Shown: positions 25,126 to 34,015 of the stretch, piece by piece
Layout: every line of letters begins with the position of its first letter
Position numbering within the stretch: the first letter of the stretch is position 1
Source of the DNA: Candidatus Yaniella excrementigallinarum
GTDB lineage: Bacteria > Actinomycetota > Actinomycetes > Actinomycetales > Micrococcaceae
Direction: 5' to 3'
Assembly (NCBI GenBank): GCA_019113675.1
Contig: DXHA01000099.1
Location: forward strand, 1 to 56,445
Length of the DNA: 56,445 nt
Notes under the pieces: generated by a model
What the model was told of the DNA's origin: nothing
The model's database searches: none
The model's input: only the letters and a program-made list of their open reading frames with translations
Position numbers and translations under genes: made by a program

Positions 25126-26283
25126 ATGACTGAAACCATCACGGCACCCGCGCGCAAACGCGCCCGGTTTAACGCGCTGACCGTCTCCGAGATTCGTCAG
25201 CTCACCGATGCGGCCATTGAAGTAGCCTTCGCCATCCCAGAAGAACTCATTCAAGACTATAACTATGTGCCCGGCCAATACGTGGCCCTGCGTGCAGAAA
25301 TTGACGGCGAAGAAGTCCGACGCTCGTATTCCATCTGCGCCGAACCGGTACCCGGTGAAATTCGCGTGGCCATCAAAAAGGACTTCGGCGGCCTATTTTC
25401 CACCTGGGCACACGAAGAGCTCGCCGTGGGCGACACCATCAACGTCATGAATCCACAGGGCTCATTCACCTCGCGCATGCAAACCACCGCGCTCAATGAT
25501 CCCGAGGCGATCGCTGAAGCACACTCTGACGACGGCGGCCACTTTGTGGCCATCGCCGCTGGTTCCGGTATCACCCCGATCATGTCGATCGTGGCCACAC
25601 TCCTCAACACCTCGTCGAACACCACCGTCGACTTGGTATATGCCAACCGGTCAGCCATGGACGTGATGTTTGCCGAGGAGCTGGGCGATCTGAAAGATAA
25701 GTACCCCGCCCGGTTATCCATTCACCACGTGCTTTCCCGCGAACAGCGCATCTCGCCGCTGATGTCCGGGCGCATCGATGAGGAAAAACTCGAAGAACTA
25801 CTCACCAACGTCGTGCCGGTAGAAAACGCCGTCGAATGGTTTTTATGCGGGCCCTTCGAACTGGTGCAGATGACGCGCGATAAGCTCAAAGAACGCGGTG
25901 TCGACGACGACGCGGTGCGCTATGAACTGTTCACCACCGGTGACCCCAAAGAACCCCGCGGGCACCGCGGTCGGCCCGTTGACCTGGATCCCAAAGGTGA
26001 TAACCGCACCATCGACTTCTCGTTGGACGGGCTCTCGTCAACCGTGGAAACACCCGTTGGGGCCAATGAATCCGTGCTCAATGCAGCACTGCGGGTCCGT
26101 CCCGATACGCCCTTTGCTTGTGCCGGCGGAGTATGCGGTACCTGCCGGGCCAAGGTCGTCTGCGGAACCTTTGAAATGGACGAAAACTTTGCCCTGGAGG
26201 CCGATGAAGTTGAAGCCGGTTATGTGCTGACCTGCCAAACTCGGCCCACCTCCGATACCTTGACCGTGGATTACGACGCTTAG
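25126..26283 (+). CDS. paaE: Phenylacetyl-CoA epoxidase reductase PaaE
   Basis: A 385-residue iron-sulfur flavoprotein that passes electrons from NAD(P)H to the PaaA di-iron site. Order: FAD domain with RRSYSICAEP, NAD(P) domain with AAGSGITPIMS, and a C-terminal plant-type [2Fe-2S] domain with CAGGVCGTCRAKVVC and a last Cys in VLTCQT. AAGGAACTC precedes the ATG by six bases. paaG follows seven bases after the stop. Confidence 0.96.
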   Translation: MTETITAPARKRARFNALTVSEIRQLTDAAIEVAFAIPEELIQDYNYVPGQYVALRAEIDGEEVRRSYSICAEPVPGEIRVAIKKDFGGLFSTWAHEELAVGDTINVMNPQGSFTSRMQTTALNDPEAIAEAHSDDGGHFVAIAAGSGITPIMSIVATLLNTSSNTTVDLVYANRSAMDVMFAEELGDLKDKYPARLSIHHVLSREQRISPLMSGRIDEEKLEELLTNVVPVENAVEWFLCGPFELVQMTRDKLKERGVDDDAVRYELFTTGDPKEPRGHRGRPVDLDPKGDNRTIDFSLDGLSSTVETPVGANESVLNAALRVRPDTPFACAGGVCGTCRAKVVCGTFEMDENFALEADEVEAGYVLTCQTRPTSDTLTVDYDA

Positions 26284-26290
26284 GAAGCTG

Positions 26291-27073
26291 ATGATCAACC
26301 TCGACATTGCCGATAATATTGCCGAAGTCACGCTAAATGCCCCCGAAAAAATGAACGCGTTGGACGAAAACGCCGTCACAGAACTCGGGCAAGCCTATAC
26401 CGATGCCGCAGAAGCCGGAGTGCGCGCGCTGCTGCTTCGCGGTGAAGGCCGTGGATTTTGTGCCGGCCGAGACATCTCTAACGTGGATCCAGCCAACGAC
26501 GACGCCTATAACTATCTAAACAACATCGTCACCCCGGTGCTACGCCAAATGGCTGAATTTCCGGCACCAACCTTCGCTGCTGTCCAAGGTGCCTGCCTGG
26601 GTGTGGGACTTGGATTGGCCATCGCCACCGACGTCGTCTACGTAGCAAATAACGCCAAAATCGGGTCACCTTTTGCCAATCTGGGAGCCACCCTGGATTC
26701 GGGCGGTCACGCATTATTTACCGAACGACTCGGCGCCCACCGCACCCTGGATCTGATCTACACCGCTGAGCTCATGTCGGGACAAGACGCCGTTCAACAA
26801 GGGCTTTTCTCCCGGTCCGTGGACGACGAAGAACTGCTGGAATTCACCCGCAAACGGGTGACCAAGGCGGCTCAGGGCGCAACCGGAGCGTTCATGGCAT
26901 CACGCGATTTAGTCGCGGCCATCCGGGACCAGCGCATTGGACTGTGGGAATCCGTGCAACAAGAAAATCTCGTCCAGGGGCAACTGTGCTCCACAGCTGA
27001 CTACGCCGAAGGGTTTGCTGCCTTCCAAGAAAAGCGCAAACCAGAATTTAGCGGCGAACTTCTCGACAACTAA
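26291..27073 (+). CDS. paaG: Enoyl-CoA hydratase/isomerase, PaaG type (ring-epoxide to oxepin-CoA isomerase)
   Basis: A 260-residue crotonase-fold enzyme. The oxyanion-hole region reads GRGFCAGRDIS and GACLGVGLGLAIATD, and the second catalytic position is Asp in LGATLDSGGH, as in PaaG isomerases, where hydratases have Glu. It would convert the ring epoxide to the oxepin and later shift a double bond in the linear product. A separate hydratase-type paralog (PaaF-like) lies at 33096-33914, supporting this division of labour. Confidence 0.88.
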   Translation: MINLDIADNIAEVTLNAPEKMNALDENAVTELGQAYTDAAEAGVRALLLRGEGRGFCAGRDISNVDPANDDAYNYLNNIVTPVLRQMAEFPAPTFAAVQGACLGVGLGLAIATDVVYVANNAKIGSPFANLGATLDSGGHALFTERLGAHRTLDLIYTAELMSGQDAVQQGLFSRSVDDEELLEFTRKRVTKAAQGATGAFMASRDLVAAIRDQRIGLWESVQQENLVQGQLCSTADYAEGFAAFQEKRKPEFSGELLDN

Positions 27074-27109
27074 CCCCTCAACACTCATTTACGGCAGGCA
27101 AGGAGCCAC

Positions 27110-28327
27110 GTGGTAGCAGAAGCATTTTTGGTTTCGGGTAAACGCACCCCGGTTGGACGACACAGCGGGGCGCTTAGCTCGCTTCGACCAGATGATATGG
27201 CCGCCACCGCTATCAAAGCAGTCCTGGACGACACCGGTATCGAAACTACCGCCGTCGACGAAGTACTGTTGGGCAACGCCAATGGTGCCGGAGAAGAAAA
27301 CCGCAATGTTGCCCGGATGGCCTGGTTATTAGCAGGTGGCGATGAATCCGTGCCGGGTATGACTGTCAACCGGCTATGCGCTTCGGGCATGTCAGCCATT
27401 GAAACTGCTTCGCGGATGGTGGCTACCGGCGATGCCGACGTCGTGGTAGCCGGCGGGGTGGAATCCATGTCGCGTGCACCATGGGTGTTAGAAAAACCTA
27501 CTCGCGGGTTTGCCCAGCCCGGCAAAATTTTTGATTCCGCACTGGGCTGGCGGTTCGTTAATCCGCGCTTTGAATACGGCGACCTATCCCGCGATGGCAA
27601 AATGACCTACTCGATGACCCAAACCGCCCAAGAAGTCGCCAACGTTGACGGTATTACCCGCCAAGCGGCCGATGAGTTTGCCGCCGTCTCGCAGGCCAAA
27701 GCTGTTGCTGCCCAACAAGCTGGTCACTTCGATACCGAAATTGTGCCGGTTGAACTCCAAGACCGCAAAGGTAACGTCACCGTGGTGGACCAAGATGAAG
27801 GCCCCCGACCGGGTACAACCGTTGAAAAACTGGCCAATCTGCGCCCGGTTACCGATCTGGGCGATGTGGTGACCGCCGGGAACTCATCAAGCCTCAACGA
27901 TGGGGCTTCGGCAATTATTGTGGCCTCAGCCGCCGCAGTGGAAAAATATAACCTCACGCCCCGGGCCCGGATTGTTACCGCAGGATCAGCCGGGTTGGCT
28001 CCCGAGGTTATGGGGCTAGGCCCTGTACCGGCGACCCAAAAGGTTTTAGCTAAGGCCGGTTGGAGCATTGATGACCTCGACGTCGCAGAAATTAACGAAG
28101 CCTTCGCCACCCAATCACTGGCCTCGATGCACCGGTTGGGTATCGACCCAGAAATCGTTAATTCTTGGGGCGGAGCCATTGCTTTGGGCCATCCGCTAGG
28201 TTCCTCGGGCTCACGCATCGTCATCACCCTGCTGTCCCGTCTGGAGGCCGAAAATAAAACCCGCGGCCTGGCAACCATGTGCATTGGCGTCGGCCAAGGC
28301 GCAGCCATGCTGGTAGAGCGCGTCTAA
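27110..28327 (+). CDS. paaJ: Beta-ketoadipyl-CoA thiolase
   Basis: A 405-residue thiolase. The acyl nucleophile Cys90 lies in VNRLCASGMSAIE, and the C-terminal GHPLGSSGSRI and MCIGVGQGAAM carry the catalytic His and second Cys. It cleaves 3-oxoadipyl-CoA to succinyl-CoA and acetyl-CoA and acts after PaaZ on 3-oxo-5,6-dehydrosuberyl-CoA. The GTG start is supported by AAGGAG five bases upstream. Two more in-frame TAA codons follow the stop in a nine-base repeat. Confidence 0.94.
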   Translation: MVAEAFLVSGKRTPVGRHSGALSSLRPDDMAATAIKAVLDDTGIETTAVDEVLLGNANGAGEENRNVARMAWLLAGGDESVPGMTVNRLCASGMSAIETASRMVATGDADVVVAGGVESMSRAPWVLEKPTRGFAQPGKIFDSALGWRFVNPRFEYGDLSRDGKMTYSMTQTAQEVANVDGITRQAADEFAAVSQAKAVAAQQAGHFDTEIVPVELQDRKGNVTVVDQDEGPRPGTTVEKLANLRPVTDLGDVVTAGNSSSLNDGASAIIVASAAAVEKYNLTPRARIVTAGSAGLAPEVMGLGPVPATQKVLAKAGWSIDDLDVAEINEAFATQSLASMHRLGIDPEIVNSWGGAIALGHPLGSSGSRIVITLLSRLEAENKTRGLATMCIGVGQGAAMLVERV

Positions 28328-28348
28328 CTGGTCTAACCTGTCTAACGC
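28322..28348 (+). repeat. Three 9-bp units with in-frame TAA stops after paaJ
   Basis: GTCTAACTG (28322), GTCTAACCT (28331) and GTCTAACGC (28340) follow one another. The first TAA is the paaJ stop; the others are in frame at +9 and +18. Confidence 0.85.
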
Positions 28349-28398
28349 GTCGCACAGAACACACTGAACCACACCGTACAACCCTGATCAGGAGCACC

Positions 28399-29256
28399 AT
28401 GGCACAAAATCTTCCAATCACCGTCGGCGTCCTAGGTGGCGGACGCATGGGTGCCGGTATCGCCCACGCTTTTGTCACCTCCGGGTGCGAAGTGATCGTT
28501 GTGGAACAGCACGACGACGCCGCACAAGCCGCCCGTGAGCGAGTACTGCGGGATGTTTCCGGATCGGTGGAGCGCGGCAAAATTGAAGGCACCATTGCCG
28601 ACTATGAGACCAAGTTGACCGTGACCACCGATCAATCGGCATTTGCAAAGGCGGGGTTGGTTATCGAAGCGGTGCCAGAAGACTTCGACCTGAAAGTTTC
28701 CGCCCTTCAAACCGTGGAACAACACTTGGCCGACGACGCCTATCTGGCCACCAACACCTCGTCGATGTCGGTAACGGGGTTGGCTCAAGAATTGTCGCGT
28801 CCGCAAAACTTTTGTGGCCTACACTTCTTTAACCCGGTGCCAGCCTCAAAACTCGTGGAAGTCGTCATCGGAGAACAAACCTCCGATAAGCTGAAGACAC
28901 TAACCGCCCAGTGGACCCAAGGCATTGGCAAGACCCCTGTGACCGTCAATGATGCCCCAGGTTTTGCATCGTCGCGTTTGGGCGTTGCGCTGGGCCTGGA
29001 GGCCATTCGCATGGTTGAAGAAGGCGTGGCTTCGGCCGAAGACATTGATAATGCCATGGTGCTGGGATATAAGCATCCCATCGGTCCGCTGGCGTTGACC
29101 GATATTGTTGGGCTCGATGTGCGCCTCGGGATCGCCGAGTACCTAGAAGAACAACTTGGCCCGCGATTTGCTCCACCCAAACTGATGCGCGATATGGTTC
29201 AGCGTGGTGAGTTGGGCCGCAAATCCGGCCAAGGGTTCTATACCTACGACGGCTAA
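28399..29256 (+). CDS. paaH: 3-Hydroxyacyl-CoA dehydrogenase, PaaH type
   Basis: A 285-residue NAD-dependent dehydrogenase. The Rossmann motif GVLGGGRMGAGIAHAF starts at residue 9 and the catalytic His is in GLHFFNPVP. It oxidises 3-hydroxyadipyl-CoA to 3-oxoadipyl-CoA for PaaJ. ATG 28399 is preceded by GGAGCACC; a longer frame to 28279 overlaps paaJ. The gene end has expanded into a 16-base tandem array (29243-29306). Confidence 0.93.
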   Translation: MAQNLPITVGVLGGGRMGAGIAHAFVTSGCEVIVVEQHDDAAQAARERVLRDVSGSVERGKIEGTIADYETKLTVTTDQSAFAKAGLVIEAVPEDFDLKVSALQTVEQHLADDAYLATNTSSMSVTGLAQELSRPQNFCGLHFFNPVPASKLVEVVIGEQTSDKLKTLTAQWTQGIGKTPVTVNDAPGFASSRLGVALGLEAIRMVEEGVASAEDIDNAMVLGYKHPIGPLALTDIVGLDVRLGIAEYLEEQLGPRFAPPKLMRDMVQRGELGRKSGQGFYTYDG

Positions 29257-29306
29257 CTACTACGACGACTAACCACTACGACGACTAACCACTACGACGA
29301 CTAACC
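29243..29306 (+). repeat. 16-bp tandem array grown from the paaH stop region
   Basis: ACTACGACGACTAACC is repeated three times without error (29259-29274, 29275-29290, 29291-29306). The preceding 16 bases (29243-29258), the last codons and stop of paaH, match at 13 of 16 positions. Each unit carries TAA, and because 16 is not a multiple of three, TAA appears in all three frames. Confidence 0.92.
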
Positions 29307-29343
29307 TTCCGCCGCGTGACCGGTGTCGTTCGTGGTGTTTCGG

Positions 29344-29384
29344 TTGTCCACAGGCGGCGGTGTGTTGGGTGATTTTTGCACAGG
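29344..29384 (+). promoter_or_regulatory. Direct repeats TTGTCCACAGG / TTTTGCACAGG before the second HNH gene
   Basis: TTGTCCACAGG (29344-29354) and TTTTTGCACAGG (29373-29384) are 29 bases apart, each followed by a GG-rich GTGT stretch. They recall the DnaA-box-like words before the other HNH gene (5618, 5645). Role unknown. Confidence 0.5.
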
Positions 29385-29432
29385 TGGTGTCGGGCTGCTT
29401 ATCGTGTCCTTGCTGCTGGCTAAGCTAGGGGC

Positions 29433-30779
29433 ATGACGACGATTTCAACACCACCGGTAACAGATGTCACGGTTTTGCGTGATGTCGTTGGGGTGTTGGA
29501 ACCGGCCGATTCTCAGGCTGGGGCTATTGATCGGATCCGGCAATTAGAAGAGCTCAAGGCCGCCTGTGCTGCCGCCCAGGCTAGAGAAACAGCATCCTTT
29601 GCCGCGATGCGGGCTCAAGATGAAGCCGCCCGGGGTGTTGCTAAGGTCCGTCGGGGCAAGGGCTTGGATGCTGAAGTGGGGTTAGCCCGGCGGGATTCGC
29701 CGGCCCGTGGTGCCCGACATGTCCAGTTAGCCCAGGCATTAAGCACGGATCTACCCAAAACCTATGCGGCCCTATCAGCCGGGCAGGTCAGCGAGGAACA
29801 AGCCCAGATTGTGGCAAGCGAAACCTCCTGGCTCACCTCGGCCCACCGGCAAAAGGTAGATCGTCTCATTGCCGCAACCTTGGGTACCGTTGGTCCCCGC
29901 CGATTAGCCGCCACCGTACGGTTTCATGCCCAACACCTAGACCAACACGGTGCTGTTGCACGGTTGGCCAAGGCTACCTCACAGCGGCGTGTTTCGGTGC
30001 GCCCAGCACCAGATAATATGGCCTATCTGACCGCATTGGTGCCCATGTCACAGGCGGTGGCCTGTTTTGCTGCCCTACGTCGAGATGCCACCACTATGGT
30101 CGGTACCGGCCAGACCACCGACCCTACAGATCCGACCGGCCAACCACGCATTCGAGACCAAATCATGGCTGATCTGTTCGTTCAACGGGTCACTGGTCAA
30201 CACAGCGCTGCGGCAGTACCAGCCGAGGTGCAAGTGGTCATGACCGCTGAGAGCCTATTTGGTGATGGTCAGACACCAGCCTGGTTGACCGGGCACGGAC
30301 CCATTCCCACAGCCACCGCAAAAACTTGGTTGACCAACCCAGAGGCCCAAATATTTTTACGCAGAGTCTTCACCCGGCCCACCGATCACCAGCTGGTGGG
30401 CTTAGAATCCGCGTCAAGGGCCTTTCCTGCCGGATTGCGTCGGATGATCATCTTGCGTGATGACACCTGCCGGACCCCGTATTGTGATGCCACCATCCAA
30501 CACCTTGATCATCTCAATCCTGTACGCGATGGTGGAACCACCAGCTGGGACAATGCTTCTGGACTATGTGCTGGGTGTAACCAAACCAAAGAAAATACCG
30601 GATGGCACCACACCGGCGACCCCGAGCAGCTAAACGTGACCACACCAACCGGGCATTGCTACACCACCAACACCACCCCGGTACTCCCCGAGATCCCGTC
30701 AGAAACACGACCACCACCCCCAACCAGCAGCACTGATTGCTACACCACACCCACCCCAGTGATCACCATCGCCGCCTAA
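29433..30779 (+). CDS. DUF222 domain / HNH endonuclease (13E12 family), inside the paa cluster
   Basis: A 448-residue protein. DUF222 occupies the helical N-terminal half (LEELKAACAAAQARETASF, VGLARRDSPARGARHVQLAQ), and the C-terminal HNH core runs RDDTCRTPYCDATIQHLDHL, then GGTTSWDNASGLCAGCNQTK. The last ~60 residues are Thr/Pro-rich. It is unrelated to phenylacetate metabolism and splits paaH from paaZ, which suggests insertion. Compared with the 642-residue copy it lacks the long linker. Activity and target are unknown. Confidence 0.88.
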   Translation: MTTISTPPVTDVTVLRDVVGVLEPADSQAGAIDRIRQLEELKAACAAAQARETASFAAMRAQDEAARGVAKVRRGKGLDAEVGLARRDSPARGARHVQLAQALSTDLPKTYAALSAGQVSEEQAQIVASETSWLTSAHRQKVDRLIAATLGTVGPRRLAATVRFHAQHLDQHGAVARLAKATSQRRVSVRPAPDNMAYLTALVPMSQAVACFAALRRDATTMVGTGQTTDPTDPTGQPRIRDQIMADLFVQRVTGQHSAAAVPAEVQVVMTAESLFGDGQTPAWLTGHGPIPTATAKTWLTNPEAQIFLRRVFTRPTDHQLVGLESASRAFPAGLRRMIILRDDTCRTPYCDATIQHLDHLNPVRDGGTTSWDNASGLCAGCNQTKENTGWHHTGDPEQLNVTTPTGHCYTTNTTPVLPEIPSETRPPPPTSSTDCYTTPTPVITIAA

Positions 30780-30809
30780 ATGATGCTGCCATAATGTTGT
30801 GGCTTAAAT

Positions 30810-30851
30810 AATAAGGTCGGGACAGTTCAGACAAACCGTCCCGACCTTATT
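30810..30851. terminator. Strong bidirectional terminator between the HNH gene and paaZ
   Basis: AATAAGGTCGGGAC (30810-30823) pairs perfectly with 30838-30851, giving a 14-base stem and a 14-base loop between convergent genes. The A/T-rich stem base can supply the U-run in either direction. Confidence 0.85.
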
Positions 30852-30876
30852 GCTGAGAATTAGCTATTCAGAGAGG

Positions 30877-32979
30877 TTAGCTTTCATTAGTTTGTGGCCA
30901 GGTCTTGGTCACAAGTGTGAGCACATCGTAGGTCGCTACGATTTCGTCGTCCTGGTTATGCAACACAGCATCCCAGCGAACCTCACCGTATTCATCGGTA
31001 ACGCGCGGGGTAATCTGTTTTGCAGTCAGAGTGACACGAATTGAGTCGTCATAGGTGACCGGAGTGATAAACGACAGATTTTCCAGTCCGTAGTTCGCCA
31101 GCACCGGTCCCGGGGCTGGTTCAACGAATAGACCGGCAGCCCAGGACACCAGCAGGTAACCGTGAGCAACACGGCGCGGGAAGAAGGGGTTAGCCATGGC
31201 GGCTTCTTCATCAGTGTGCGCGTAGAACGTGTCGCCGGTTTCTTTAGCGAAATCTAGAATATCTTTCAGCGTGACCTTGCGCAGATCCGAGGCGAACTGG
31301 TCACCAATACGCAAAGTCTCTAGAGATTTGCGGAAAGGATGCTCACCGGTGCCATCTTCGACCTGCTGACGAGTGACGGTATTTGCGGCAGCGCCCTGAT
31401 GCCATACGCTGGTAATAGTTGTAAGCATATCCGGTGAACCCTGCACTGAACTGCGCTGCATGTAGTGCTTGACGGCTCGGACACCACCAAGTTCTTCGCC
31501 GCCGCCTGCGCGCCCCGGACCACCGTGAACCAAATGTGGCATTGGCGAACCGTGCCCGGTAGAGGTCTTGGCGGTCTGACGGTTGAGCACATGGAGACGA
31601 CCATGGTGAGACGCTATACCCAAAGTGGTATCTGCAACGAAGCTATCGTCGTTTGAGCAGACCGTGGCGACCAATGAACCCGAACCACGAGCAGCAAGCC
31701 GCACTGCTTCAGCAACGCTGCCGTCATAACCAATAACCGAGGTCACCGGACCGAAAGCTTCAATAGTGTGCACAGCGTCGGTATCGGCGTCGTCGAATTC
31801 CAAAATGGTTGCCGGGAAGAACGCACCGGCCGCGTCATAGTTCGCGATGGCATCGGGGCCACCCAGTCGAACCTTGCCACCAGAGTCGATGAGGCGTTGT
31901 GTAGCATCGGTGACGTCCTGTTGCTGATCTTTAGAAGCCAGCGGGCCCATGGTGGCACCTTCCGCATCGGAAGCACCAACGGTTACCTTATCCTCAAGGC
32001 GTGCTGCTAGTGCAGTGATCACGGGTTCCTTGAGCGGTTCCGGGACGATGACACGACGGATGGCGGTACATTTCTGTCCGGCCTTTGCTGTCATTTCAAC
32101 AAATACAGCCTTGATGAACGCATCGAACTCGTCGGTGCCTTCGGTGGCATCTGGGCCAAGGATGGCTGCGTTGAGCGAATCTGCTTCAGCGGTAAACCGG
32201 ACTCCACCGCGCTGGACACTTTCGTGGGCGCGTAGGGTGTTGGCCGTTTGTAGTGAGCCAGTGAAGGCCACGTGGTCGCGATAGTCCAGGTGATCGAAGA
32301 GATCGCCGGTGGACCCCGAGATCAATTGCAGTGAACCCTCTGGAAGAATGCCGGATTCCAGCATCATACGCACGGCAGCCTCGGTGACGTAACCGGTAGC
32401 CGTGGCAGGCTTGACGATAGTTGGCACCCCGGCGATAAATGACGGGGCAAACTTTTCTAACATACCCCAAATGGGGAAGTTGAATGCGTTGATCTGCACG
32501 GCAACACCCGGGATGCGGGTATAGATGTGGGTACCAACGAAAGAGCCGTCACGGGAGAGACCTTCGGTGTTGCCATCGAGAATTACGTTGCTGTTTGGCA
32601 GTTCGCGTCGACCTTTGGATGAGTACACAAAAAGAGTGGAGATACCGCCGTCGGTGTCAATGTAGTGATCGCGCTGGGTGGCACCGGTGCGGAAGGAAAT
32701 GTTGTAGAGCTCGTCCTTGCGGCCGGTCAGATATTTTGCCAGTTCCTTAAGTTTGAGGGCACGGTCGTGGATGGTCAATTCACCCAGGGACTGCTGTCCC
32801 ACGGTACGAGCGTGATCAACCATACCGGCAATATCTAGCCCCTCGGAGGATACCTGAGTGATAATTTCACCGGTGTTGGCGTCGAAAACATCAGCGGTCT
32901 GCTGCGGGGACTTGGCGGTCTGCCATTGCCCCTGAGCATAGGACGGCAAGACGGTTTTTTCTGGTGCATTCGTTGTCAT
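30877..32979 (-). CDS. paaZ: Bifunctional oxepin-CoA hydrolase / 3-oxo-5,6-dehydrosuberyl-CoA semialdehyde dehydrogenase
   Basis: A 700-residue fusion. Residues ~1-530 are an aldehyde dehydrogenase with the catalytic Cys in GQKCTAIRR and Glu in VRFTAEADS. The C-terminal ~150 residues are a MaoC-like hydratase with DTFYAHTDEEAAMANPFF and RVAHGYL, holding the Asp and His that open the oxepin ring. Fusion keeps the reactive aldehyde channelled. I start at MTTNAP (32979); the frame reaches 33000, but AAGGAG then falls inside the first codons, so the shorter form fits better, though with a long 12-base spacing. The operator at 33007-33022 lies just upstream. Confidence 0.95.
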   Translation of the reverse strand: MTTNAPEKTVLPSYAQGQWQTAKSPQQTADVFDANTGEIITQVSSEGLDIAGMVDHARTVGQQSLGELTIHDRALKLKELAKYLTGRKDELYNISFRTGATQRDHYIDTDGGISTLFVYSSKGRRELPNSNVILDGNTEGLSRDGSFVGTHIYTRIPGVAVQINAFNFPIWGMLEKFAPSFIAGVPTIVKPATATGYVTEAAVRMMLESGILPEGSLQLISGSTGDLFDHLDYRDHVAFTGSLQTANTLRAHESVQRGGVRFTAEADSLNAAILGPDATEGTDEFDAFIKAVFVEMTAKAGQKCTAIRRVIVPEPLKEPVITALAARLEDKVTVGASDAEGATMGPLASKDQQQDVTDATQRLIDSGGKVRLGGPDAIANYDAAGAFFPATILEFDDADTDAVHTIEAFGPVTSVIGYDGSVAEAVRLAARGSGSLVATVCSNDDSFVADTTLGIASHHGRLHVLNRQTAKTSTGHGSPMPHLVHGGPGRAGGGEELGGVRAVKHYMQRSSVQGSPDMLTTITSVWHQGAAANTVTRQQVEDGTGEHPFRKSLETLRIGDQFASDLRKVTLKDILDFAKETGDTFYAHTDEEAAMANPFFPRRVAHGYLLVSWAAGLFVEPAPGPVLANYGLENLSFITPVTYDDSIRVTLTAKQITPRVTDEYGEVRWDAVLHNQDDEIVATYDVLTLVTKTWPQTNES

Positions 32980-33006
32980 TGAGTTCAGTAGCTCCTTCAT
33001 TACCGC

Positions 33007-33022
33007 CTGAACGGTCGTTCAG
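33007..33022. promoter_or_regulatory. Probable PaaR operator in front of paaZ
   Basis: Perfect palindrome CTGAACG-GT-CGTTCAG, sharing its core with the paaA site at 22369-22390. A minus-strand TATACT (33034-33039) lies 11 bases upstream of it in the direction of paaZ transcription, so the site overlaps the likely transcription start. Confidence 0.75.
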
Positions 33023-33095
33023 TTATCACGGTTAGTATAGCGTAGATTACACTGTGCGGCCAGCCTTTTTGGGGCCTACATCACGCGCGAAAGGG

Positions 33096-33914
33096 TTACT
33101 TCTTGCGCCGATCTAGGAAGGCTTGCATGCGATCAAACTTTGCCTCCGATTCGAATAAGATGGCCTGACCAAGTTCATCTGCCCACGGGTGCGACTCTGG
33201 TGGCATTTGGAAAACCCGCTTGGTTACTTGCACCGCCAGTGATTCCTGTTGGCCGATGCTATCGGCGAGCTGATGGGCTGCGTCCATGAGTTCTTCTGGC
33301 TCGTGAACAGAATTGACCAGATGCAGATCGAGGGCTTCTTGGGCGTCCAACATTCGCCCGGTCAATAACAGCTCCAGGGCTACGGCTTCGCCGGCGAGCT
33401 CTTTGAGGCGCCACATTGCGCCCGCAGCTGGCGAGATGCCCAATCCAGTTTCGGGTTGGCCAAAGCGTACCTTGGTGGTGGCTACACGGAAATCGGCGGC
33501 CCAAGCTAATTCGGCGCCGCCACCTAGTGCAAACCCATCAATTGCAGCAATGACAGGCATGGGCAGCTCTTTGATGCGTGAAAACAGTTGGGAGTTCACA
33601 CCGCGCAGAGCATCGCCGCGACGACGTTCACGCAACTGGCTGATATCTGCTCCGGAGGCAAAAATACCGCGACGGCGGCTGGGGTCTTTGGGGTGTGGTG
33701 TGGTAGTTCCGGTGATAATCAGAGTTCGCGGATTAGCCTCTAACCAATGGCACAGGATATGGAACTCATTGACCATGGTTTGATCGATGGCGTTGAGGAC
33801 CTCCGGGCGGTTCATTGCTGCCACAATGCGGTCTGGTTTATTGTCGTCGACGCGGATGTCGAGGGCTTCGAAGTCTTTGGTGAGGTCGGTCAGCGTAGCG
33901 AAATCAGCGGACAT
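33096..33914 (-). CDS. paaF: Enoyl-CoA hydratase, PaaF type
   Basis: A 272-residue crotonase-fold protein. Both hydratase glutamates are in place: GGGAELAWAADFR and FGQPETGLGISPAAG. This contrasts with the Asp-bearing PaaG paralog at 26291. It would hydrate 2,3-dehydroadipyl-CoA to 3-hydroxyadipyl-CoA, the step before PaaH. An insertion (HPKDPSRRRGIFASGADIS) before the oxyanion loop is unusual. It lies 95 bases upstream of paaZ on the same strand. Confidence 0.85.
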   Translation of the reverse strand: MSADFATLTDLTKDFEALDIRVDDNKPDRIVAAMNRPEVLNAIDQTMVNEFHILCHWLEANPRTLIITGTTTPHPKDPSRRRGIFASGADISQLRERRRGDALRGVNSQLFSRIKELPMPVIAAIDGFALGGGAELAWAADFRVATTKVRFGQPETGLGISPAAGAMWRLKELAGEAVALELLLTGRMLDAQEALDLHLVNSVHEPEELMDAAHQLADSIGQQESLAVQVTKRVFQMPPESHPWADELGQAILFESEAKFDRMQAFLDRRKK

Positions 33915-33960
33915 GGTTTCCTTTATCTTATGTGGTTGGTGCTGTGGTGTTAACGTACGT

Positions 33961-34002
33961 CAACGCCGTGCGCTTTGTTGAAAAACAAGGTGCACGGCGT
34001 TG
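33961..34002 (-). terminator. Terminator of the MHS transporter gene
   Basis: Outer arms CAACGCCGTGC (33961-33971) and GCACGGCGTTG (33992-34002), inner arms TTGTT/AACAA (33975-33979/33984-33988), GAAA loop. It begins 14 bases past the transporter stop on the minus strand, separating it from paaF. Confidence 0.7.
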
Positions 34003-34015
34003 GCGGTATGGTTAC

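Noticed and set aside
26291..27073. Assignment as PaaF hydratase
   Set aside because: The second catalytic position is Asp (LDSGG), as in PaaG, and a two-Glu hydratase paralog is present at 33096-33914.
27724..28308. 194-codon frame antisense to paaJ
   Set aside because: Fully opposite a well-conserved thiolase; Ser/Arg/Pro-rich shadow sequence.
29243..29306. Possible CRISPR array
   Set aside because: Repeats are 16 bases and directly tandem with no spacers; they derive from the paaH stop region.
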